DNA of 64,000 nt from a bacterium (GTDB taxonomy: Bacteria; Cyanobacteriota; Sericytochromatia; S15B-MN24; UBA4093). Position 1 is the stretch's first letter. Every line of letters starts with the position of its first letter. The translations under genes and the position numbers were made by a program. Below are positions 7,833 to 16,490 of this stretch, one piece after another. Under the pieces are notes generated by a model that had not been told where the DNA came from, ran no database searches, and saw only the letters and a list, made by a program, of their open reading frames with translations. The DNA is taken from the NCBI GenBank assembly GCA_017744355.1, contig JAGIBK010000001.1, positions 558,001-622,000 on the forward strand, read 5' to 3'.

Positions 7833-9449
7833 GTGAGCAATCCCCCACAGCCGTCCAGGATTTCCAACCCTTCCGTCCCGATGACGCCCATGCGGCTCAT
7901 CGGGCTCATGCATGGCCTCTTCGGCAAGCTCGCGGTCCGCGGAGACCTGGGGGGCGTGCTCAAGGAGTTCCTGCTGGAGCTCGGCGAGTCCCTCGGGGCG
8001 ACGGGGGGCTTCTTGCTATCGGCCACCGACCCGACGAATCTGCGCTTGTTGGCCGACGTGGGGCCCGTCTTCCAGGAAGACGCCCACGACGCCGAGGTGA
8101 TCCGGGCCTTCTACAACGAGATCTTCCACCACCAGCGCCCGTCACTCGCCGTGGGCAGTAGCCGGGATGCGACCTGCCTCATCGGGGTGCCGCTCGTCAG
8201 CGACGAGCGCCTGATCGGGGGGATGGTCTTCTTCAGGGCCGAGGGCCAGACGCCGTTCACCCTGGAGGACATGCCGCTCTTGGGTGTCGTGGCGCTGCCT
8301 CTGGCGATTCACCTCGAGAACGTCGAGATCAGCCGCGTGAACCTGACGCGCCGGGCCGAGCTGGAAGCGGTCCTTTCGAGCATGGTGGACGGCCTGCTCG
8401 TGGTGGACTCCTGGGGGCTCGTCGTCTCGTTCAACGAGGCCTTCAAGCAACTCGCGGGCCTCTCGGCCGCCGAGCTCTACACCTTGTACTGGGATGATCT
8501 GGTCGAGACCAGCGAGCGCAACTCCACCGTCTTCGAGTCCTTCAATGCCGCCTTGCGGGAGGGGGAGCGCTTCAATGCCCGCTGTGCCGCGCTCATGCGG
8601 CAGTCGAACGGCAAGGCGATCCCTGTCTCCATCAGCTTCACGACCATTGTGGAGCCCTCGGGCCGGATCACGGGCGGGGTGCTCTCGGTGCGCGACGTGA
8701 CCATCGAGACCCAGATCGATCGGATGAAGGACGAGTTCGTCTCGACCGTCTCCCACGAGCTGCGGACGCCGATCACCTCCATCTCAGGCTTCGTCGAGAT
8801 GATGATGGCTCGCGAGATTCCCCGCGCCGATCAGTTGCCGCTCTTGGAGGTCATCCACAGCGAGGCCGGGCGGCTGGGACGGCTCATCAACGATATGCTG
8901 GACCTCTCCAAGATCCAGTCGAACCGTCTGAGCTTGCAGCTCAAGAAGTTCCGGCTGGAAACGCTGCTCAAGAGCGTCATTCGCCCCTTCGAGGTGCAGC
9001 ACGCCCAGAGTCATCGCATCGCGCTGACGATCGACCCGCAGCGCGGCATGCTCCTTGCGGACTACGATCGCCTCGCCCAGGTGATGGTCAACCTGGTCTC
9101 CAACGCCGTGAAGTACTCGCCGGAAGGCGGGCTCATCCAGGTATCGGCCCAGAAGCTGCGCGATCGCTGGGTGATCGAGGTGCGCGACGAGGGGATCGGC
9201 ATCCCCGAGGATTCGTTGCCGCACGTCTTCGATCGCTTCTACCGGGTCAACGAGAACCAGACCTCGGGCTCGGGCCTCGGCCTGTTCATCACCAAGGAAA
9301 TCGTCGAGCGGCACGGGGGCACCATCGGCATCGAGAGTCGGCTCAACGAGGGCACGACCTTCCGGGTGACCCTGCCTGCGATCGCAAAGGCCCAGCCGAC
9401 GGTCAAGCCGGTCAAGACGCGATCGCAATCCGCCCGCGCGGGTGGCTAA
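7833..9449 (+). CDS. cytoplasmic GAF-PAS sensor histidine kinase
   Basis: 538 residues without membrane segments. A GAF-like domain covers about 30-165, and a PAS domain about 180-290 ([20 protein letters not shown]). HisKA follows with phosphoacceptor His308 in SHELRTP. The HATPase has the N box (LVSNAVKYS), DEGIGI, FDRFYRV and GSGLGLF. It should autophosphorylate in response to an intracellular signal and pass phosphate to an unlinked regulator; no response regulator gene is adjacent. It starts at GTG; an ATG 16 codons later is possible. Its 3' end overlaps dtd tail to tail by 4 bp. Confidence 0.9.
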   Translation: MSNPPQPSRISNPSVPMTPMRLIGLMHGLFGKLAVRGDLGGVLKEFLLELGESLGATGGFLLSATDPTNLRLLADVGPVFQEDAHDAEVIRAFYNEIFHHQRPSLAVGSSRDATCLIGVPLVSDERLIGGMVFFRAEGQTPFTLEDMPLLGVVALPLAIHLENVEISRVNLTRRAELEAVLSSMVDGLLVVDSWGLVVSFNEAFKQLAGLSAAELYTLYWDDLVETSERNSTVFESFNAALREGERFNARCAALMRQSNGKAIPVSISFTTIVEPSGRITGGVLSVRDVTIETQIDRMKDEFVSTVSHELRTPITSISGFVEMMMAREIPRADQLPLLEVIHSEAGRLGRLINDMLDLSKIQSNRLSLQLKKFRLETLLKSVIRPFEVQHAQSHRIALTIDPQRGMLLADYDRLAQVMVNLVSNAVKYSPEGGLIQVSAQKLRDRWVIEVRDEGIGIPEDSLPHVFDRFYRVNENQTSGSGLGLFITKEIVERHGGTIGIESRLNEGTTFRVTLPAIAKAQPTVKPVKTRSQSARAGG

Positions 9450-9895
9450 GCCTCGGCTTCACGCTCCAGCCAGAGGGTGACGGGGCCGTCGTTCAAGATC
9501 TCGACCTGCATGTTGGCCCCGAAGCGCCCAGTTTCCACTTTCACGCCTTGCGAGCGCAAGGCCTGCACGAACGCCTCGTAGAGGGGAATTGCCGCCTCAG
9601 GCGGGGCCGCGTCGGTGAAGCTCGGGCGCCGGCCCTTGCGGGCGTCCGCGTAGAGCGTGAACTGAGAAACGACCAGTAACTCTCCGCCGACATCAACAAG
9701 CGATCGGTTCATCTTGCCTTCGTCGTCCTCGAACAGCCTCAGTTCCAGGATCTTCTTGGCGAGCCAGTCCACCTCGGCCTTGGTGTCGCTGTGGGTAATC
9801 CCGACCAGGATGACGTAGCCTCGTGCGATGGCACCCGTCACCTCGCCTTCGATGGTGACGCTGCCTTTCGATACCCGTTGGATGAGCGCTCGCAT
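9446..9895 (-). CDS. dtd: D-aminoacyl-tRNA deacylase
   Basis: 149 residues, full length for the family. Dtd hydrolyses D-amino acids (and mischarged Gly) from tRNA in the cytoplasm. The start [15 protein letters not shown], the SQFTLYAD block and the [10 protein letters not shown] block with the Gly-cisPro region are characteristic. The acylphosphatase gene is 18 bp upstream on the same strand, so the two form an operon. Confidence 0.96.
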   Translation of the reverse strand: MRALIQRVSKGSVTIEGEVTGAIARGYVILVGITHSDTKAEVDWLAKKILELRLFEDDEGKMNRSLVDVGGELLVVSQFTLYADARKGRRPSFTDAAPPEAAIPLYEAFVQALRSQGVKVETGRFGANMQVEILNDGPVTLWLEREAEA

Positions 9896-9913
9896 GTTTT
9901 TCCTTCGTCGTGA

Positions 9914-10186
9914 TCAGCGCAGGGTCTCGAACCCTGTGAATTCTCCGGTGCCTTCGAGCCACTGGCACTCCACTTGATCTACCCGTGCGGCGGGCGGGCC
10001 ATCGTGGCAGAAGGCGATCAGCTGTTCCAGCGTCTCGGCGGGGCCCTCGGCGGTCAACTCGACCCGGCCGTCCGACAGGTTGCGGACCCAGCCGCTCAGG
10101 CCCAGGGTGCTTGCGACCTGCGTGGTGCTCTGGCGGTAGTAGACGCCCTGAACGCGCCCGCTGATGAGGAGATGAATCCGAGGCAT
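9914..10186 (-). CDS. acyP: acylphosphatase
   Basis: 90 residues, the usual size. It hydrolyses acyl-phosphate bonds. The loop GRVQGVYYR (with the catalytic Arg) and GWVRNLSDGRVE (with the catalytic Asn) are intact. It is the first gene of a two-gene operon with dtd. Confidence 0.95.
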   Translation of the reverse strand: MPRIHLLISGRVQGVYYRQSTTQVASTLGLSGWVRNLSDGRVELTAEGPAETLEQLIAFCHDGPPAARVDQVECQWLEGTGEFTGFETLR

Positions 10187-10292
10187 GGTCCCTCCACGGC
10201 TTTGGATTGCCAGTTCTTACTCATGATTTAACGCATTTTTCGTCATTCGAAAACCGATAGGAATTGGAGGTACCACGACCCGGAGGAAACCC

Positions 10293-11336
10293 ATGGCCAT
10301 CAATGTCGCCCTTGCTCCCCGCATCCTGACGCGCGAGCCCGTGACGCCCATCCGTCCCGAAGTCCCGATGGGCGAGACGAAAATCGACAAGGCAAAGGCC
10401 TATCTCCAGATCGTGCAAGAGCGCCTGCTCGCCGCGAGAGCCCCCGGCAAGGGCCTGGGCCTCAACACCATCGCCTCCGAGAAGAGCACCAACAAGATCA
10501 CCGACAAGCGCGATCGCAACCCGGACGAGATCCGCATCCCGGTGAGCGGGATCTACAAGGACAGCCAGGGCCGCTATCAGGTCGAGGACATCGCGAACCC
10601 CGATTCTCCCGATGGCGCCTGGGATCCCCGCCGGTACGCGCCCAACTTCCACTTCGATGACCGCGAAGACTCCTATCCGGTGCGACCGGGCTTCGACGGG
10701 GATCAGCTCGGCTCGACCGACCCGCGCAACTACCTGCACGGACAGGTGGGCGGCGCTCAGCCCCTGGAAATGAGCTTTTCGGTCTCAAAGAAGGGCGAAT
10801 ACTACGTTCTGCAGTACAGCAGCTACTACGTGGACAACAAGATGGCCTCCGAGTACCACGACGGGGACTGGAGCACCGTTTCGGTCTACCTCAAGCCGGG
10901 TAAGGACGGGAAGCTTGCCCCGGCCTACATGTACACTTCCTGGCACTGGGGTGGCATCATGACCCCATGGGAGGACTTGCAGAAGGATGCGGGCGGCAAC
11001 CCCAGCGTCATGATCGGCCGGGGAAGCCATGCGGTGACCCCCGTCGGCAGGGGCATGAAGGTGCCCGATGACCGGGGCCTGGTCGTGAAGGCCGACGGCA
11101 CCATGGCCAAGCGCGGTTCGGCGGCGAGCATTCCCAACACCCTCCACTACAACTCACCCCAAGGCAACATCCTCGGAGCCGAACGCCTCGGCACCGGGAC
11201 CGGTCAGGAGCGATACGCCATGGACGTCTATTACGGCGCGCGAGATGAGCAGCGGAATCCCTATCACCCCATCCTCTTCAAGAATCCCAAGTCCTCGTCC
11301 GAGAAGTACGCGGGCCTCTTCGGGGGGCGTAGCTAA
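10293..11336 (+). CDS. hypothetical protein with Vps62/NPP1-like HDGDW...GRGSHA core
   Basis: 347 residues. No signal peptide is obvious. Residues ~190-250 hold HDGDWSTVSVYL, then YTSWHWGG, then a PSVMIGRGSHA block. Their order and spacing recall the Vps62 / necrosis-inducing-protein-like group, where H-x-G-D-W-E and GSHA occur. The acidic residue after W is replaced by Ser here. The N-terminal third is Arg/Lys-rich and looks disordered. Its stop overlaps the CYTH gene start (TAATG), so they are coupled. Function unknown. Confidence 0.65.
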   Translation: MAINVALAPRILTREPVTPIRPEVPMGETKIDKAKAYLQIVQERLLAARAPGKGLGLNTIASEKSTNKITDKRDRNPDEIRIPVSGIYKDSQGRYQVEDIANPDSPDGAWDPRRYAPNFHFDDREDSYPVRPGFDGDQLGSTDPRNYLHGQVGGAQPLEMSFSVSKKGEYYVLQYSSYYVDNKMASEYHDGDWSTVSVYLKPGKDGKLAPAYMYTSWHWGGIMTPWEDLQKDAGGNPSVMIGRGSHAVTPVGRGMKVPDDRGLVVKADGTMAKRGSAASIPNTLHYNSPQGNILGAERLGTGTGQERYAMDVYYGARDEQRNPYHPILFKNPKSSSEKYAGLFGGRS

Positions 11337-11869
11337 TGATCGAGGCTAAGGTCGAAGGGGGCGAAGAGCACACGAACCTGGAGTTCAAGGCCCGCGTGCG
11401 GGATCTCGCCGCGTTCCACGCGGCGGCTGCGCGCCTGGGCGCCCAGGACGCCGGAGTGCTCGTGCAGGTGGATACCTACTTCAAGGTGCCCCAGGGCCGC
11501 CTGAAGCTGCGCGAGATCAACGGCACCGACGCGATGTTGATCTACTACGATCGCTCGGAAGATGCTGCCCAGCGCTGGAGCCACTTCCGGGTCGCCAAGG
11601 TGGTCGAGCCCGAGGGGATGAAGGCCGTCCTGTCGAGTGCGAACGGTCTACGTGGGGTGGTCGCCAAGCACCGGCACCTGTACCTGTGGCAGGACTGCCG
11701 CATCCACCTGGATCAGGTCGAGGGGCTGGGCGATTTCATCGAGTTCGAGGTGCTCTCCGAGGGTGTCGCCTGTAGCGACTGGGACCGGATGGAGGCCCTG
11801 ATGACCGTCTTCGGCTTGCGCGATACTGACGCCATTCAGGCCTCATACTCCGACTTGCTTGGCCTTTGA
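11336..11869 (+). CDS. CYTH-domain protein (class IV adenylate cyclase / triphosphatase family)
   Basis: 177 residues. NLEFKARV at the N-terminus is the strand that carries the ExExK-type motif of CYTH tunnels. VDTYFKV, GRLKLRE, YYDR and FIEFEVL follow in the usual order, all lining a triphosphate-binding tunnel. The family includes CyaB-type adenylate cyclases and inorganic triphosphatases, and the sequence alone does not decide. It overlaps the previous stop by 1 bp and converges on the FMN reductase gene with a 27-bp tail overlap. Confidence 0.85.
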   Translation: MIEAKVEGGEEHTNLEFKARVRDLAAFHAAAARLGAQDAGVLVQVDTYFKVPQGRLKLREINGTDAMLIYYDRSEDAAQRWSHFRVAKVVEPEGMKAVLSSANGLRGVVAKHRHLYLWQDCRIHLDQVEGLGDFIEFEVLSEGVACSDWDRMEALMTVFGLRDTDAIQASYSDLLGL

Positions 11870-12424
11870 ACCGGCCACGAGGCTGCGCGCCATGGCGAGA
11901 TAGGCTTCCAGCACCCCTTCGAGGCGTTGCCGGTTGGCCGCATCCTTGAGCTGTCCCTGCGCATCGAAGGCCTCGTGTGCGCTCGCCAGCGAGAACATCT
12001 CGGGATAGACGATCGTCTTCAGGGCCTCGAGCGGAATCCGCAGCGCCCAGAGGCCGCGGTTGCCGCCCGCCACGGATGGCGAGGCGGAGAGCAGCAGGCC
12101 GCTTTTGCCTTCGAGGGGCACGGGCATCGCGCGCGAAATCCAGTCGATGGCGTTCTTGAGCGGGCCGGGAATCGAGTAGTTGTACTCGGGCGATGCGATG
12201 ATCAGGCCGTCGCTAGCAGCAATTCGTTTGACGAGCTCGACGGCACCCGCCGGCAAGCCGCTGCGCTCCTCGATATCCCCGTCGTAGAGGGGCATATCGA
12301 ACGCGTGGAAGTTCACCAAGTCCACTTCAGCGCCCCGTGCGCGCGCCATCTCGGCGACGAGGGTGATGAGCTTGCGATTGAGCGAAGGGGTGCGGAGAGA
12401 CGCCGCAAAGGCCAATAGTTTCAT
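11843..12424 (-). CDS. NADPH-dependent FMN reductase family protein
   Basis: 193 residues. Flavodoxin-like fold: an N-terminal MKLLAFAASLRTPSLNRKL phosphate-binding loop and the SPEYNYSIPGPLKNAIDW block typical of azoreductase / FMN-reductase enzymes that reduce FMN or quinones with NAD(P)H. The ATG at 12424 is chosen because GAGAGGA precedes it and because the family begins at this point; the frame stays open further upstream. The DUF423 gene lies upstream on the same strand. Confidence 0.92.
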   Translation of the reverse strand: MKLLAFAASLRTPSLNRKLITLVAEMARARGAEVDLVNFHAFDMPLYDGDIEERSGLPAGAVELVKRIAASDGLIIASPEYNYSIPGPLKNAIDWISRAMPVPLEGKSGLLLSASPSVAGGNRGLWALRIPLEALKTIVYPEMFSLASAHEAFDAQGQLKDAANRQRLEGVLEAYLAMARSLVAGSKAKQVGV

Positions 12425-12498
12425 CGCGCATGGTCCTCTCGATTCGACGAGAGCACCATACGCGATGAGGGGCGGGGCGATGAAGCGGCGTGCGCTGG

Positions 12499-12870
12499 TT
12501 ACGAGGCTTTCAGAGCGGAGACGAGCAGCAGGATCCAGCCCGCGAGGAAGAGTAGCCCGCCGATGGGGGTGATGGCCCCGAGCCAGCGAATGCCGCTCAG
12601 CGAGAGGGCGTAGAGGCTGCCCGAGAAGACGACGGTGCCGAGCGCGAAGCACCAGCCCGCACCGACCCAGGGGCCCTGGGGGAAGCGCTGGGCGGCGAAG
12701 ACGACGGCGATCAGCGCGAAGGCGTGGAGCATTTGGTACTGGACACCCGTTTCCCAGACGCGAAGCAGGTCGGGGGTGAGCTTGCCTCTGAGGCCGTGGG
12801 TGCCGAAGGCCCCGAGGGCCACGCCGAGAAAGCCGCTGATGCTGGCGAGGGCGAAGAAGAGCCGATCCAT
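12499..12870 (-). CDS. DUF423 family small membrane protein
   Basis: 123 residues with about four membrane helices. ISGFLGVALGAFGTHGL at the start and ALSLSGIRWLGAITPIGG are family hallmarks (E. coli YgdD). Function unknown; widespread inner-membrane protein. Probably co-transcribed with the downstream FMN reductase. Confidence 0.92.
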   Translation of the reverse strand: MDRLFFALASISGFLGVALGAFGTHGLRGKLTPDLLRVWETGVQYQMLHAFALIAVVFAAQRFPQGPWVGAGWCFALGTVVFSGSLYALSLSGIRWLGAITPIGGLLFLAGWILLLVSALKAS

Positions 12871-12929
12871 CTTGATTCTCCTATTCCATGGTAGCCTGTT
12901 GTCGTGATTTTCAGAAAGGATTCCGCTTC

Positions 12930-13199
12930 ATGCACAAGTTCGTGACTGCCGTTGCGCTGGTTTCCCTCTCGCTGGTCGGCTGCGCCAAGGTCGACGAGAC
13001 GATCAACCGGTTCCAGCGCGACTGGGATGCTTCGCCCAAGACCGTGACCTTGTACAGCATACAGGGCGAAATCGTCAAAACCTACGACATCGGCCGGTCC
13101 AAGGTGACCCGCGCGGAAGTCGGTGGGGACTACATCTACTTCTACGCTAACGGCAAGTATGTGCAGACCAACTTGCCCTACGTGGTCGAGAGCAAGTAG
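12930..13199 (+). CDS. small lipoprotein of unknown function
   Basis: 89 residues. MHKFVTAVALVSLSLVGC is a lipoprotein signal with lipobox LVGC. The mature part has repeated short strands (KTVTLYSIQGEIVKTYDIG...YIYFYANGKYVQ). AAAGGA precedes the ATG at 12930; the frame is open 14 codons further upstream without a better site. No family recognised. Confidence 0.8.
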   Translation: MHKFVTAVALVSLSLVGCAKVDETINRFQRDWDASPKTVTLYSIQGEIVKTYDIGRSKVTRAEVGGDYIYFYANGKYVQTNLPYVVESK

Positions 13200-13206
13200 C
13201 AAGCGC

Positions 13207-13605
13207 TTAGGCCTGGGCGAGGATCCAGCTGCGCACGTCATCCGGGACCGGCATCACCGAGAGGCGGCTCATCCGCACCAGGTCGAACTGGTCCCAACCC
13301 GCCGCCTTGACCTGGGCGAGCGTCACGGGGCGATCGAGGCGCCGCACCGGGGCGAGGTCGACCTTGATCGACTTGCCCGTCGCGTCGGTTTCGTCGGGGA
13401 TCGGGCCGGTCAGCGCCTTGGCGACGCCGACGATCTGGCGCTCTTTGCCCGAGTGGTAGATGAAGAGTTCGTCGTCGGGAGCGATCGCCCGCAGGTGGCG
13501 CTGCGCCAGGGCGTTGCGCACGCCGTCCCAGCCGGTGCGGCCATCGCGCTCCAGGTCGTCGAAGCTGTAGGTCTCGGGCTCGGTCTTCAAGAGATAGGTG
13601 GCCAT
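13207..13605 (-). CDS. EVE domain protein
   Basis: 132 residues. MATYLLKTEPETYSFDDL, WDGVRNALAQRHLR, ELFIYHSG and IVGVAK are the classical EVE (thymocyte nuclear protein 1-like) blocks. EVE belongs to the PUA-like superfamily and binds modified bases in DNA or RNA. This compact, single-domain form is a common housekeeping type rather than a defence fusion. It converges on the lipoprotein gene at 12930 with a 7-bp gap. Confidence 0.95.
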   Translation of the reverse strand: MATYLLKTEPETYSFDDLERDGRTGWDGVRNALAQRHLRAIAPDDELFIYHSGKERQIVGVAKALTGPIPDETDATGKSIKVDLAPVRRLDRPVTLAQVKAAGWDQFDLVRMSRLSVMPVPDDVRSWILAQA

Positions 13606-13621
13606 CGGGGTTCCTCGTGTC

Positions 13622-13756
13622 TTAGGGATCGGAGCAGTCGCGCTTGAAACCGCAGGACTGACAGATGAGCTTGCAGTGCAGATCGAGCATGGTCGTGCCG
13701 CACAGGTCGCAGTGGTAGGTGCGCGGGGGCGTGGTCGGCGTGGATTCGGGGGGCAT
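13622..13756 (-). CDS. 44-aa zinc-ribbon protein
   Basis: A complete 44-codon frame: a Pro/Thr-rich start, then HCDLCGTTMLDLHCKL, then ICQSCGFKRDCSDP. Two CxxC knuckles and two more Cys would bind zinc. The ending C-G-x-x-R-D-C-S-D-P is a recurrent ending in small bacterial zinc-ribbon proteins. GAGGAAG lies before the ATG. It is 9 bp downstream of the lipoprotein gene at 13766, so in one operon. Function unknown. Confidence 0.8.
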   Translation of the reverse strand: MPPESTPTTPPRTYHCDLCGTTMLDLHCKLICQSCGFKRDCSDP

Positions 13757-13765
13757 GGGGCTTCC

Positions 13766-13966
13766 TCAGAACTTGATTTGGGGCAGGACGGTGCCCGTCA
13801 GGGCGCTGTCCGTGGCCTCGTCGGTCTCATCCGTCGCGGGAGGCGGCGAGCCCTGTGCGTTTCCGCCCGCCTTGGTAGGCACGGTGCAGGCAGCGAGCAG
13901 GATGCCGGTGGCGATCGCAAGGAGCACGCGCTGCGCGGGATGGATCGTCGGACGAACAGGGCGCAT
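13766..13966 (-). CDS. 66-aa lipoprotein
   Basis: Signal peptide VLLAIATGILLAAC with a lipobox. The mature part is about 40 residues, Gly/Pro/Asp/Thr-rich and likely disordered. AAGGAG precedes ATG 13966. First gene of a unit with the zinc-ribbon gene. Function unknown. Confidence 0.75.
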   Translation of the reverse strand: MRPVRPTIHPAQRVLLAIATGILLAACTVPTKAGGNAQGSPPPATDETDEATDSALTGTVLPQIKF

Positions 13967-14145
13967 GGAGCGGCTCCTTTCCTGAGCGAGGGGCCTGCCG
14001 TTCGGGTGAATCATACCAGCCACGGCGCGCTTGAACAATTGCCCGCATGGCTGGCCCTGGGGCCCCTTCCTCTGATATGCTGAACCGAACGGGGCTACTC
14101 GCTCCGCTCGAATCATCTTCCTGACGCTCACGAAAGGGATTAGCC

Positions 14146-14340
14146 ATGGCGGATGTCGCACTTCAGGTCTTGAACTACATGCACGGCAAGTATGGTCCTA
14201 ACAAGCCCGTCGGCGCTGCCCTGCAGCACGAGGGGCGAGGCGTTCCCCGCCATGCCAAGGTCGATCTGATCACGCGTTTCGGGCGTGATATGGCCCTGGG
14301 CAAGGCCCTCGCGGCCTACCAGGAAAAGGCGCCCCAGTAA
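14146..14340 (+). CDS. 64-aa hypothetical protein
   Basis: Soluble, basic and helical (VALQVLNYMHGKYGPNKPVG...LITRFGRDMALGKALAAY). AAAGGGA precedes the ATG. It is 25 bp before the DUF1292 gene, with which it shares a transcript and terminator. No family recognised. Confidence 0.75.
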   Translation: MADVALQVLNYMHGKYGPNKPVGAALQHEGRGVPRHAKVDLITRFGRDMALGKALAAYQEKAPQ

Positions 14341-14365
14341 GCTTCGCTCGATTAAGGAGAAACAA

Positions 14366-14626
14366 GTGGATCAGCAGGAAATGGACCTTCCCGAAGACAT
14401 CATCACGATGGTCGACGAGGACGGCAACGAAGAGGACTTCGTGGTGATCGACATCGTCGAGATCCACGGCAAGCAGTACGCCCTGCTCGCCAAGGCCGAA
14501 GAGGCCGAGGCCGAGGAGGCCAACGTCCTCATCATGCGCCTCGAGAACGAGACCCTCGTCAACATCGATGACGAGGAGGAGTTCAACCACGTGGTCGCGC
14601 ACCTCGAAGGCCACGCGCACGCGTAA
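14366..14626 (+). CDS. DUF1292 (UPF0473) family protein
   Basis: 86 residues, strongly acidic. EDIITMVDEDGNEEDFVVID, then YALLAKAEE and ETLVNIDDEEEFNHV are the family pattern (B. subtilis YrzB). The GTG start at 14366 is fixed by AAGGAGA 5 nt upstream. The frame continues further upstream but without a site. Function unknown; in Firmicutes the gene sits with ruvX and alaS, which is not the case here. Confidence 0.9.
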   Translation: MDQQEMDLPEDIITMVDEDGNEEDFVVIDIVEIHGKQYALLAKAEEAEAEEANVLIMRLENETLVNIDDEEEFNHVVAHLEGHAHA

Positions 14627-14642
14627 CCTTCCAAGGTCCAAG

Positions 14643-14676
14643 CGAACGCCCCCCGCGAATCCGCGGGGGGCGTTCG
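14643..14676. terminator. terminator after DUF1292 gene
   Basis: A 15-bp perfect stem (CGAACGCCCCCCGCG / CGCGGGGGGCGTTCG) lies between convergent genes and probably acts in both directions. It ends 2 bp before the stop of the glutaredoxin-like gene. Confidence 0.85.
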
Positions 14677-14678
14677 TG

Positions 14679-14912
14679 CTATTTGCCGTACTTCTCGGCG
14701 AGGTAGGGGAGAATCTTCTCCTCGTCGTCGAGCATGACGTCGCCGTCGACCAGGACCGGCACCGTCCACTGCTTCGAGACCTCGAAGACCTCCTGGCGCT
14801 TGGAGCGCTCGCGGGGCACGTTGATGTTGATGTAGGTGATTTCGAGGTCGCTCAGCGCCTCGCGCACCATCTTGCAGTAGGGGCAGGACTCGAACTGGTA
14901 CAGCTTCATCAT
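14679..14912 (-). CDS. glutaredoxin-like thiol protein
   Basis: 77 residues. MKLYQFESCPYCKMVREAL contains the redox motif CPYC. TVPVLVDGDVMLDDEEKILPYL gives the cis-Pro and the glutathione-contact region of glutaredoxins / GST N-domains. It acts in cytoplasmic thiol-disulfide exchange, possibly with glutathione or another low-mass thiol. The start is one of two consecutive ATGs after AAAGGA. It lies 32 bp downstream of the Lpd-like gene, suggesting a shared redox operon. Confidence 0.9.
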   Translation of the reverse strand: MMKLYQFESCPYCKMVREALSDLEITYININVPRERSKRQEVFEVSKQWTVPVLVDGDVMLDDEEKILPYLAEKYGK

Positions 14913-14944
14913 GGGAGGGGGTATCCTTTCTGGGTGGCAGGTGG

Positions 14945-16426
14945 CTAGCGGCGCTCGCCCTGTGATGCGAGTGCCTCGAATGCACAAGTCTCGTCCGTGT
15001 CGTTGTAACCCGCAGGGACGAGAACCGATGGCACCCTGGCCCTTGCGCGGATCTGGTTCAGGATGTCCTCGGCGGGATAGGTCCAGATCTCGGAGAGCGT
15101 CGGGTGAAGGTGCGGAACGAGCAGGAACTGCTCGATGGTCGCTCTTAGCGTTATCGCACAAGCAATCTCATGAATCAACTCGGCGCCTTCTGGGCCCACG
15201 ACGGTGCCTCCCAGGATCTCGCCGCTGCGCGGGTCCGCGATCAGCTTGACGAAGCCGTCCGTCTCGCCCAGGATCTCGGCCTTGCCGTGCTCCGAGAAGG
15301 GGTAGCGCCCGACGACCACCTCCCGCCCTATCTCCCGGGCTTCGGCCTCCGAGAGCCCGACCCGCGCCATGTTGGGCTCGGTGTAGGCGGCCGAGACGAA
15401 GAGGTGCTCGGGGCTGGGGCGGGCGGCGCACCCTCGCAGGGAGTTGCGAGCGGCGAGCTCACCTTCGGCGATCGCCGTGTGCACCAAGAAGGAGCCCCCC
15501 GTCACGTCCCCTGCGGCGTAGATGGCGGGGTTCGTCGTGCGCAGGCAGCGATCGAGCACCAGCCGGCGCCCCTGCATCTCGACCCCGGCCTTCTCGAGAT
15601 CGAGCGATCGCACGTTCGGCTCGCGTCCCGTGGCGACCAGGATCGACTCGGCCTCGACCGTGCGAGGCCCCTCGGTCGGATGCTCGAAGTACAGGCGCTT
15701 GCGATCGCCTCGGCCCTCGACCTTGACGGCCTTGACCCCGACGTGGATCGCTACTGCTTCGCGTCGCAGGCGCCGGGTGATGACCTCGGACACCTCGGGG
15801 TCCTCCCGAGAGACAAGCCGGGGGGCCGCCTCCACGATGGTCACCTGGGTGCCTAGGCGTGCGAAGAACTGCCCGAGCTCCAGCGCGATCACCCCGCCCC
15901 CGATGATGATCAAGGACGCCGGCAGTGTATCGAGCTTGAGGGCAGCGTCGCTGAGCAGGTAGCCGCATTCGGCGAGGCCCGGGATGCGCGGCACCGTGGG
16001 GGTCGAGCCCAACGCGAGGACGAAGCGAGGGGCCGTGAGACGCCGCTCGCCCACCACGAGGGTCGTGCGATCCACGAAGCGGGCTTCCCCACAGATGAAC
16101 TCGGTGTTCTGGAGCTCGGCGATGCTCTCGGCGCGGTGCGCGGCGAAGCCCTCGACGAGGTGATTCTTCCGGGCCATCACGGCGGCGAAATCCACCAGGA
16201 CCGGTCCCGTCTGGATGCCGAACTCCTTGGCGGTTCGTGCCTGGTGCGCCACGTTGGAGGACTGGATCAGCGCTTTCGAGGGCATGCACCCGTCCAGGAT
16301 GCACAAGCCGCCGAGCGGCCCCTTATCCACCAAGCCCACGCGCGCCCCCAGCTCCTCGGTCGCGACGCGCGCTGCCGCGTAGCCGGCGCTGCCCGCCCCG
16401 ATGATGAGCAGATCGAACTCAGCCAT
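14945..16426 (-). CDS. dihydrolipoamide dehydrogenase-like flavoprotein
   Basis: About 493 residues. FAD-binding GAGSAG at the N-terminus, redox disulfide in GGLCILDGCMPSK (C-x4-C), NAD-binding GGGVIALE, FAD motif IYAAGDV, and the C-terminal HLHPTLSE with the active His-Glu pair. The family covers Lpd, mercuric reductase and related disulfide reductases. No 2-oxoacid dehydrogenase subunits or mercury genes adjoin, so the substrate is open. GAGGAGGGA precedes ATG 16426. Glutaredoxin-like gene follows. Confidence 0.9.
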   Translation of the reverse strand: MAEFDLLIIGAGSAGYAAARVATEELGARVGLVDKGPLGGLCILDGCMPSKALIQSSNVAHQARTAKEFGIQTGPVLVDFAAVMARKNHLVEGFAAHRAESIAELQNTEFICGEARFVDRTTLVVGERRLTAPRFVLALGSTPTVPRIPGLAECGYLLSDAALKLDTLPASLIIIGGGVIALELGQFFARLGTQVTIVEAAPRLVSREDPEVSEVITRRLRREAVAIHVGVKAVKVEGRGDRKRLYFEHPTEGPRTVEAESILVATGREPNVRSLDLEKAGVEMQGRRLVLDRCLRTTNPAIYAAGDVTGGSFLVHTAIAEGELAARNSLRGCAARPSPEHLFVSAAYTEPNMARVGLSEAEAREIGREVVVGRYPFSEHGKAEILGETDGFVKLIADPRSGEILGGTVVGPEGAELIHEIACAITLRATIEQFLLVPHLHPTLSEIWTYPAEDILNQIRARARVPSVLVPAGYNDTDETCAFEALASQGERR

Positions 16427-16490
16427 GGCCGTCCCTCCTCGCGCTCTTCTTGCCATCCTCGCCGCATCGGCAGCCGGATGGCAAGGCGCG

